NCBI RefSeq assembly: GCF_017301735.1
Contig: NZ_CP071090.1
Span: forward strand, 6,686,001 to 6,750,000
Reading direction: 5' to 3'
Length of the DNA: 64,000 bases
Origin: Pyxidicoccus parkwaysis
Lineage (GTDB): Bacteria > Myxococcota > Myxococcia > Myxococcales > Myxococcaceae
Part shown: one piece after another, positions 32,144-37,782 of the stretch
Position numbering within the stretch: position 1 is the first letter of the stretch
Layout: every line of letters starts with the position of its first letter
The notes under the pieces: model-generated
Told to the model about the DNA's origin: nothing
Seen by the model: the letters and a program-made list of their open reading frames with translations, nothing else
Database searches by the model: none
Program-made: the position numbers and the translations under genes

Positions 32144-32704
32144 TCAGACCTGCGTCTTGACGACGTCCTTGAGGCCCGTGGTGGCCTTCTCGACCACCTT
32201 GGACGTCAGGTCCAGCTGCTGCGTGTACTGGTACATGGACGCCTGGAGGGAGAGCAGCTCGGCGTTGGAGAACTGCTTCCCGCTGGAGGCCTGGGAGATG
32301 ATCTTCTCCAGGTTGACCTGGCCCTTCTCCAGGTCGCCAATCACCTGCGTCATCATGTCGCCGGCCTTGGACGTCTTGCCGGCCTCGGCCTTGCCCTGCA
32401 CGGGCTCGGCGGCCTTCGCCGTCATGTTCTCCTGGGCGGCGCCGCTGACCTTGTTGAGGGCGGCCTTCTCCGTCTTGTTGACGGTCTCCACCTGACGGAC
32501 GGCGTCCGCCTTCTGGGTGGCTTGGGCCGCCTGCGCCTTGTTCACGCCCTGGGCGGCGTCCACCTGGCCCGCGCCCTGGGCCTTGTCAGCGAGAACTCCG
32601 TCGAACTTCGACGCGCCCTGCTTGTTCGTCTGCTGGGCGCCCTGGTCCTGCAGCTTTTGCTGCGCCACCTGCGCCGCGGAGACCCCGGTCATCGGACCCG
32701 CCAT
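32144..32704 (-). CDS. sctI: SctI, inner rod protein (YscI/PrgJ/HrpB type)
   Basis: 186 aa from ATG 32704, which has AGGAGGG 6 bp upstream. The N-terminal 110 residues are Gln/Ala/Lys-rich low complexity. The last 70 (GQVNLEKIISQASSGKQFSNAELLSLQASMYQYTQQLDLTSKVVEKATTGLKDVVKTQV) match the conserved C-terminus of YscI/HrpB rod proteins. The rod links the export gate to the needle. Its first 119 bp overlap, in another frame, the end of the sigma factor gene. Confidence 0.9.
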   Translation of the reverse strand: MAGPMTGVSAAQVAQQKLQDQGAQQTNKQGASKFDGVLADKAQGAGQVDAAQGVNKAQAAQATQKADAVRQVETVNKTEKAALNKVSGAAQENMTAKAAEPVQGKAEAGKTSKAGDMMTQVIGDLEKGQVNLEKIISQASSGKQFSNAELLSLQASMYQYTQQLDLTSKVVEKATTGLKDVVKTQV

Positions 32705-33422
32705 GTGAGACCCTCCTTGCATCCGTCGGGGAAGGAGGCAGTTCCTCCTCCTCGTTCAAAAGTTCCTTGAGCCGGTCGATGGCGCGCGCGTGAAGCCGCG
32801 ACGCCCAGCTCTTCGACTGCCCAATCTCCGCTCCCGCCTCCTCCAGCGTCCTGCCCTGGAAGTAGTAGCCCTGAAGGAGCTTCTTCTCCTTCTCCGGGAG
32901 CTTCTCTATCGCCGCCCGCACCCTGTTCTTCGTCTGCTCCAGCTCCATCCGGACGTCCACCGGCAGCGATTCGTCGGTGTAGCCCGCGGAGTCCGCCCCT
33001 TCCATGCTCGACGCGAACACCATCGCGAGCCCGGCCACCGCATCCGAGATGTCATTGACATCATCGTCGAAGGAGCTGCCGCGGTTGCTTGTCCCCGACT
33101 CCCGGTCCGCCAGATTGCCCAGATACGCCGCCGCCCGCTCCCCGGCGAAGGCCGTCCGCGCGTCCGCCCCTCGCAACACCCCCATCTTCCTCAAGCCGTC
33201 GAAGATGGCACCCTTGATGCGGTAGTGCGCGAAGGTGAGGAAGTTGGCCCCCACCTTCGGGTCGAACCGCTCCGCGGCCTCCAGCAGCCCTATCTGCCCG
33301 TACGCCACCAGCTCATCCAGCTCGAGCTGGGCGTTGAACTGCTTGCGCACGGTCGCCGCCAGCGACCGCACGTAGGGGCCGTACTTCTCGAGGATGACCT
33401 TCCTGTCTTCGCCCAGAGCCAA
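32586..33422 (-). CDS. FliA/WhiG-type (sigma-28-like) RNA polymerase sigma factor
   Basis: 278 aa. Region 2 is LDELVAYGQIGLLEAAERFDPKVGANFLTFAHYRIKGAIFDGLRKMG, very close to FliA/WhiG. Region 4 is EKLPEKEKKLLQGYYFQGRTLEEAGAEIGQSKSWASRLHARAIDRLKELL. Between them is a variable Asp/Ser-rich linker in place of a clear region 3. The final 45 residues are Arg/Gly-rich and overlap sctI out of frame, so they may be unconstrained. In flagella FliA transcribes late genes once the basal body is built; here it could do so for needle and substrate genes. It follows the next upstream gene by 7 bp. Confidence 0.88.
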   Translation of the reverse strand: MALGEDRKVILEKYGPYVRSLAATVRKQFNAQLELDELVAYGQIGLLEAAERFDPKVGANFLTFAHYRIKGAIFDGLRKMGVLRGADARTAFAGERAAAYLGNLADRESGTSNRGSSFDDDVNDISDAVAGLAMVFASSMEGADSAGYTDESLPVDVRMELEQTKNRVRAAIEKLPEKEKKLLQGYYFQGRTLEEAGAEIGQSKSWASRLHARAIDRLKELLNEEEELPPSPTDARRVSHGGSDDRGLRGAGGAAKAAGPGRPADEQAGRVEVRRSSR

Positions 33423-33429
33423 GCGCAGC

Positions 33430-33825
33430 TCACTCGGCCTTGGACCACAGCCGCTCGAGAACCTGGTTCAGCCGCGGATCATCCTGAAGCGCGTCCGAGA
33501 TCTTGCTCGTGAGAGAGGAGGACTTCATGCGGAGCTTCTCCTTCAGGATTTCAGCGACGAGTGCCTTCGTCGCCTCCTCCTTGCTCTTGAAGCCCCCCTG
33601 CTTCAGCTTCCGGGCAATGGCCACCGCCTGGGCGGCAACCGGGTCCGCAGCCTGGGGGCCCTGGACGTTGCTGGAGCCTACCAGACCCGAGGGCCCGACG
33701 AGAGACTCCGCCCGGTCCACCTTCCCGCCAAAGCTGGAGCCTGCCGCCGGCGCCGCGCCGCCAGCGCCCTTCGCGCCGCCGGCACGCCCCTTTCCGCCGC
33801 CTCGTCCCACACCACCGACCGCCAT
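33430..33825 (-). CDS. Small T3S-locus protein, possible FlgM-like anti-sigma
   Basis: 131 aa from ATG 33825 with GGAGG 8 bp upstream. The first 60 residues are Gly/Ala-rich and disordered. The C-terminal 65 form two or three helices (VAAQAVAIARKLKQGGFKSKEEATKALVAEILKEKLR, ISDALQDDPRLNQVLERLW). It lies 7 bp upstream of the FliA-type sigma gene. FlgM, the secreted anti-sigma of FliA, has the same build and a core with a similar G-x-[YF]-K turn. That link is only suggestive; the protein could equally be a substrate. Confidence 0.55.
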   Translation of the reverse strand: MAVGGVGRGGGKGRAGGAKGAGGAAPAAGSSFGGKVDRAESLVGPSGLVGSSNVQGPQAADPVAAQAVAIARKLKQGGFKSKEEATKALVAEILKEKLRMKSSSLTSKISDALQDDPRLNQVLERLWSKAE

Positions 33826-33844
33826 CGCCTTGTCCTCCCGTCGT

Positions 33845-34276
33845 CTACTTCTTCGCAGGAGGCAGCACACCCGCCTCCTTCGCCTGGATGAGCGACTGGG
33901 CAAGCTTCGCGCCATCACCTTCCGGCTCCAGGTCCATGGCCGCCTTCAGCTCCTTGAGGGCCTCCGGCACCTTGCCCATGAACAGTAGCGCCTCGCCCGC
34001 ATGGGCGCGAGGCAGCGCGGATTGCGGCGCCAGCCGCTGCGCCGAGCGGTAGGCCTGAAGCGCCTTGTCGTGGCGGCCCTGCGCGAACTCGACGGCCCCC
34101 AGCCCGAGCTGGGGAACCTCGCTCTTCGGCATCAGCGCCGCGGCCCCGGCGAAGATTTCCCGAGCCTTGTCGAAGTGGCCCATGTCGAGCCACAGGTAGC
34201 CGGCCTCCAGCAGGACCATGGCCTGCTTGCGGTCGACGGGGACGAGGCTGTTCGCAATCTCCGAGCTCTCCGCCAT
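33845..34276 (-). CDS. TPR protein, T3S chaperone type
   Basis: 143 aa. TPR units are visible as QAMVLLEAGYLWLDMGHFDKAREIFAGAA, VPQLGLGAVEFAQGRHDKALQAYRSAQ and LPRAHAGEALLFMGKVPEALKELKAAM. It is shorter than SycD and closer in size to YscG/HrpB1-type TPR proteins that hold needle or rod subunits. It lies 83 bp downstream of the needle-like 186-aa gene, its most likely client, and 19 bp before the possible anti-sigma gene. Confidence 0.75.
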   Translation of the reverse strand: MAESSEIANSLVPVDRKQAMVLLEAGYLWLDMGHFDKAREIFAGAAALMPKSEVPQLGLGAVEFAQGRHDKALQAYRSAQRLAPQSALPRAHAGEALLFMGKVPEALKELKAAMDLEPEGDGAKLAQSLIQAKEAGVLPPAKK

Positions 34277-34359
34277 GGACTTCGCTCTTCCTTTCCGCGC
34301 CCGGCGTGGGCGGGAGCGGCTTGAGCTCCCACCACCGCCGGCCTAGTGCCCGCCAGAGA

Positions 34360-34920
34360 CTAGCGGACGTTGCCGATGGAGTTCTTGATGCAATCGTGCC
34401 GCGACTTCATCACGTTGGAAATCGCGGTGAAGGTCTGCGACTCCTGCTGGATGGCGGCCTGCAGGTTGAGGAGCTTGCTGTTCTCCTCGGCCATCTTGTT
34501 CAGCGAGAAGTTGCCGTTCACGCTGTCCGAGGCGCTGGCGTTGGAGTTCACGCCCACCGACGGAGTGCCGCCCAGGCCACCGCCCGACACGCCACCGCCG
34601 ACGCCGGCCACACCGGAGGCCATCGCGCCCATGCCGCCCGGCGACACCGCCGTGCTCATCACGCCCGCGTAGGGCTGGCCGGCCATGCCGGAGCCGCTGC
34701 TGCTGGAGAAGGTGTGCATGGAGGAGACCGCGGCGGACAGAATCGTCCCGCCCGGAACCATGCCCGCCATCGCGCCCACGCCCGTGCCCACCGCGCTCGC
34801 CGCGCTGTTGAGGCCGTTCTGCAGCCGCGCTCCAAACGCCGTGTTCGGCGTCTGCCGTGCCGTCGTGACGTTGGTCGAGAGACGCACGTTCGGGCCCATC
34901 ATGTTGTCAATCTTCGCCAT
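34360..34920 (-). CDS. Gly/Ser-rich protein with needle-like C-terminal helix
   Basis: 186 aa from ATG 34920, GGAGG 5 bp upstream; no signal peptide. Residues 25-130 are Gly/Ser/Ala/Met-rich (AVGTGVGAMAGMVPGGTI, GGVSGGGLGG). The C-terminal 45 form a helix ending SNVMKSRHDCIKNSIGNVR. This is the same length and pattern as the end of the 76-aa needle protein, SNIIKKLNEIAMSVIGNMK. Sharing of the sigma-28-like promoter motif as well suggests a co-regulated exported filament or tip component. Family otherwise unrecognised. Confidence 0.65.
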   Translation of the reverse strand: MAKIDNMMGPNVRLSTNVTTARQTPNTAFGARLQNGLNSAASAVGTGVGAMAGMVPGGTILSAAVSSMHTFSSSSGSGMAGQPYAGVMSTAVSPGGMGAMASGVAGVGGGVSGGGLGGTPSVGVNSNASASDSVNGNFSLNKMAEENSKLLNLQAAIQQESQTFTAISNVMKSRHDCIKNSIGNVR

Positions 34921-34989
34921 TGCTTCCTCCAGGCGCTGCGGACAGCGAAAAAGGTCAGAGATCCCCAATGTTCCGGATGCTCTCCCCCT

Positions 34990-35020
34990 GATTATCGGGC
35001 CGGGGGGCCCGGGGTTGCCT
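34990..35020 (-). promoter_or_regulatory. Putative sigma-28-like promoter of the 186-aa gene and T3S operon
   Basis: On the minus strand AGGCAAC (35020-35014), 13 bp, GCCCGATAATC (35000-34990). The -10 block holds CCCGATAA, 7 of 8 matches to flagellar GCCGATAA. It lies 70 bp upstream of the start codon. The same two boxes precede both needle genes. Confidence 0.5.
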
Positions 35021-35072
35021 GATCCACCGAAAAAAGGTGGGACACCCCGGAAACCTCCGTCATTCCAGCCGG

Positions 35073-35354
35073 TTAGCGCCGGCCCTTGCCGCCCTTGGCC
35101 TCGGCGATGAGCCGCTCGCGGGTCTCCACCAGCAGCTCCAGCAGCTCCTCGGCGCGGGCCACGGCGGCCTGGGCCTTCTTGCCCTGCTCCACCTTGGGGC
35201 CCTTGAGCTCGGCGAGGCCGGCCTTCACGGGCGCGAAGAAGGCGCGCACCTCCTCCGCGGAGGTCGACTCGATCAGCGACTCGACGGCGGGATAGGAGGG
35301 CGTGGGCAGCTCCTGGGCCGGCGCGGGCGTGGACGGCTTGGCGGACGGGGGCAT
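35073..35354 (-). CDS. Small helical protein of unknown function (93 aa)
   Basis: 93 aa from ATG 35354; AGGAG is present but 12 bp away, so the start is uncertain. A Pro/Ala-rich N-terminus is followed by helices with strong coiled-coil character (VKAGLAELKGPKVEQGKKAQAAVARAEELLELLVETRERLIAEAK). It is the most upstream minus-strand gene next to the T3S locus and may or may not belong to it. A CCACC-TTTTTT sequence at about 35029-35045 could end its transcript. Confidence 0.55.
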   Translation of the reverse strand: MPPSAKPSTPAPAQELPTPSYPAVESLIESTSAEEVRAFFAPVKAGLAELKGPKVEQGKKAQAAVARAEELLELLVETRERLIAEAKGGKGRR

Positions 35355-35615
35355 TGCGGCGGAAGTCTCCTGTCGGGCCAGCGGCCGTTCGGCCGATGGG
35401 CACTGGACTCGGGACGGTAGGGGAAAAGCCCTGCCCCCATCAAGCCGCCCCGCCTCTTCCATTGGGGATTGGACGCCACGTCCCACCGGCCGAGGAGGGA
35501 ACGGGCACACCCACGGACGTCCCAGCCAGCCCTGTCCGCTTCCACCAGCGCACCTAGGTTTTGCGCAACGGAGGAGCCCGCACGCCCTCCGCCGCACTCA
35601 CACAGGAGAATCTCC
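35355..35615. other. Divergent intergenic region at the edge of the T3S locus
   Basis: 261 bp between the 93-aa gene (minus) and the secreted protein gene (plus). A CAGGAG ribosome site precedes the plus-strand ATG. No clear promoter was recognised on either strand. Confidence 0.4.
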
Positions 35616-36296
35616 ATGAAGAAGCTGGTTGGAGTTGTTGCGACCGTCGCACTGTTCGGCTCGGGCCTCGCCTTCGCACAGGACTCCTCGAGCACGCAGC
35701 AGGAGCCGTCGTCCGCCCAGGGTGGCGCCGGCGCGGCAGGTAGCGGGTCCATGCAGCATGACAGCAGCATGGGCGGCGCCACACAGGAGCCGGGAATGGG
35801 CGGCTCGGGCACGTCCGCCACGGGCAGCACCGGCTCCATGAGCGGCCAGAGCGCCATGGGCCAGAAGGAACTGACGGGCAAGGTGGTCAAGGCCGACGCG
35901 AAGACCATCTACGTGGACCACATGGGCGCGGTGGTGCCGCTCAAGGTGGAGAAGAGCACCCAGTTCAATGACCCGACCCTCAAGAAGGCCAAGGACCTGC
36001 AGCCGGGCCAGGAGATCCGCGCCAGCTACGAGGTGAAGGAGACGGAGAACGTCGCCAAGAGCATCTCCCCGTCGTCCGGCACCGGCGGCTCCGGGGACAT
36101 GATGTCGCCTGACCAGGGCATCAACCAGGGCACCGGCGGCACCGGCATGGAGAAGAACAAGGACGTGGACCAGGGCACCGGCGGCACCGGCGGCTCGGGC
36201 AGCATGGACTCGACGCAGCCGAGCCAGAACACGGACATCAACTCCGGCAGCAGCACCATGAACCCGGACAGCAAGGCCGGCTCCGACACGCACTAG
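35616..36296 (+). CDS. Secreted Gly/Ser-rich protein with small beta-barrel-like domain
   Basis: 226 aa from ATG 35616, CAGGAG upstream. The signal peptide (MKKLVGVVATVALFGSGLAFA) is clear. The mature protein is Gly/Ser/Met/Gln-rich on both sides of one ordered stretch of about 65 residues, KELTGKVVKADAKTIYVDHMGAVVPLKVEKSTQFND...LQPGQEIRASYEVKE. That stretch looks like a five-strand OB or SH3-like fold. The tail contains INQGTGGTG and VDQGTGGTG repeats. Function is unknown; it is likely periplasmic or extracellular. Confidence 0.7.
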   Translation: MKKLVGVVATVALFGSGLAFAQDSSSTQQEPSSAQGGAGAAGSGSMQHDSSMGGATQEPGMGGSGTSATGSTGSMSGQSAMGQKELTGKVVKADAKTIYVDHMGAVVPLKVEKSTQFNDPTLKKAKDLQPGQEIRASYEVKETENVAKSISPSSGTGGSGDMMSPDQGINQGTGGTGMEKNKDVDQGTGGTGGSGSMDSTQPSQNTDINSGSSTMNPDSKAGSDTH

Positions 36297-36357
36297 CGAA
36301 GTCACGCCACGGACACCCGCCCGTGACAACCGCCCACCCCCGACACGGGGTACGCCC

Positions 36358-36399
36358 GGGGCCCACGGCCATCCACGGCCGAGGGCCCCGCCCCTTTTC
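36358..36399 (+). terminator. Intrinsic terminator after the secreted protein gene
   Basis: GGGGCCC-A-CGGCC pairs with GGCCG-A-GGGCCCC (12 bp, one A/A mismatch, loop ATCCAC), followed by GCCCCTTTTCC. It lies 62 bp past the stop. Confidence 0.75.
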
Positions 36400-36428
36400 C
36401 CCTCTCGCTCCGACACGCGCGCCCACCG

Positions 36429-36466
36429 CGTTCACTTCGTTCAGTCTTGACTGAATGAATTGAACG
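36429..36466. promoter_or_regulatory. 38-bp imperfect palindrome, probable operator of the GbsR-type regulator
   Basis: CGTTCACTTCGTTCAGTCT faces TGACTGAATGAATTGAACG; 16 of 19 positions pair. The perfect core is TTCAGTC-TT-GACTGAA. It lies about 84 bp upstream of the regulator start and at the head of the operon. The length suits two dimers of a winged-helix repressor. Confidence 0.6.
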
Positions 36467-36549
36467 CATTACATGCCGGCCCGCCTTCCTGGGACTGTCT
36501 TCGCGCGCGTGAGTGCGCGGCTCCCGGGTGGAAGGCACGGAGGCCGGGC

Positions 36550-37047
36550 ATGACGGAGTTGGGCGCCGCGGAGCTGCGCTTCATCGAGGCGATGGCCCTG
36601 CACTTCGAGCGGCAGGGCGGCACGCGCATTGGCGGGCGCATCCACGCGCTGCTGATGCTGGCGGACGCGCCGCTGTCGCTCAAGCGCATCGCCGAGCTGC
36701 TCAAGGTGAGCGCCGCGTCCGTGTCCACCAACATCCGGGCCTGCATGGCCATGGGGCTGGTGGAGCCGGTGAGCGTTCCCGGAGACCGGCAGCACTACTA
36801 CGTCATCAGCTCCGAGGGCTGGGAGAGCCGGCTGCGCACCGCGGAGGAGGCGATGAAGGCCTTCGTGAAGATGTGCCGCAGCGCCCTCGCCTCGCCGCAG
36901 CTCGCCGACAAGCCGCACCTGCGCGAGGCCGCGGACTTCTGCGACTTCTACCTCAACGAGATGGCCGGCATCGCGGAGCGCTGGCGCGCCACCCGCTCCG
37001 CACGCCCCACCCGCACCCCCAAGGCTTCGAAAGGACGTACCGCATGA
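36550..37047 (+). CDS. GbsR/MarR-family transcriptional regulator
   Basis: 165 aa from ATG 36550; a longer frame upstream starts near the palindrome and is less likely. Residues 10-90 are a winged helix (GGTRIGGRIHALLMLADAPLSLKRIAELLKVSAASVSTNIRACMAMGLVEPVSVPGDRQHYYVIS), as in GbsR. A helical dimerisation region follows. Its stop overlaps the ABC ATPase start (ATGA), so it is the first gene of that operon. With the palindrome upstream, autoregulation and repression of the operon, released by an unknown ligand, are likely. Confidence 0.85.
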   Translation: MTELGAAELRFIEAMALHFERQGGTRIGGRIHALLMLADAPLSLKRIAELLKVSAASVSTNIRACMAMGLVEPVSVPGDRQHYYVISSEGWESRLRTAEEAMKAFVKMCRSALASPQLADKPHLREAADFCDFYLNEMAGIAERWRATRSARPTRTPKASKGRTA

Positions 37048-37781
37048 CGCCCGCAGCGACTCCCATCGTCTCCATCACGAACGTGACCAAGGACTACAAC
37101 CTGGGCAAGGTCGTCGTCCCGGCGCTCCGGGGCGTGGACCTCCAGGTGCATCCGGGGGAGTTCATCTCCATCGCCGGGCCGTCCGGCAGCGGCAAGACGA
37201 CGCTGCTCAACCTCATCGGCTGCGTGGACACCGCCACCACCGGCGTCGTCAGCGTGGCCGGCAAGGACACCAAGCAGCTCAGCGAGCGCCAGCTCACCGA
37301 CCTGCGCCTTCACACCATCGGCTTCATCTTCCAGAGCTTCAACCTGGTGTCGGTGCTCAGCGTCTTCCAGAACGTGGAGTTCCCCCTGCTGCTCCAGCGC
37401 AAGCTGGACAAGGCGCAGCGCAGTGAGCGCGTGATGCAATTGTTGGAGCAGGTGGGCCTGGCCAACCACGCGAAGCACCGCCCCAACGAGCTGTCCGGCG
37501 GCCAGCGCCAGCGCGTGGCCGTGGCGCGCGCGCTCGTCACCCGGCCGCAGCTCGTGCTCGCGGACGAGCCCACCGCCAACCTCGACTCGGTGACGGGCCA
37601 GCACATCATCGACCTGATGAAGGAGCTCAACCAGAAGGAGGGCACCACCTTCATCTTCTCCACCCACGACGCCAAGGTGATGAACCACGCGAATGCCGTG
37701 TGGCGCCTGGCGGACGGCAAGATTCTGGACCGGCTCAGCGCCTCCGAGGCGCAGCGGGCCATGGCCTCGGGGAGTCACTGA
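37044..37781 (+). CDS. ABC transporter ATPase, LolD/MacB type
   Basis: 245 aa. Walker A is GPSGSGKTT, the Q-loop is in FIFQSFNLVSVLSVFQNVEFPL (a LolD/MacB hallmark), the signature is LSGGQRQRVAVARAL, and Walker B is LVLADEPTANLD. The H-loop histidine is in FSTHDAKVM. This class powers mechanotransmission exporters that do not move substrate through the membrane but push periplasmic cargo. It is coupled to the regulator by a 4-bp overlap and to the first permease by 1 bp. Confidence 0.95.
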   Translation: MTPAATPIVSITNVTKDYNLGKVVVPALRGVDLQVHPGEFISIAGPSGSGKTTLLNLIGCVDTATTGVVSVAGKDTKQLSERQLTDLRLHTIGFIFQSFNLVSVLSVFQNVEFPLLLQRKLDKAQRSERVMQLLEQVGLANHAKHRPNELSGGQRQRVAVARALVTRPQLVLADEPTANLDSVTGQHIIDLMKELNQKEGTTFIFSTHDAKVMNHANAVWRLADGKILDRLSASEAQRAMASGSH

Positions 37782-37782
37782 C

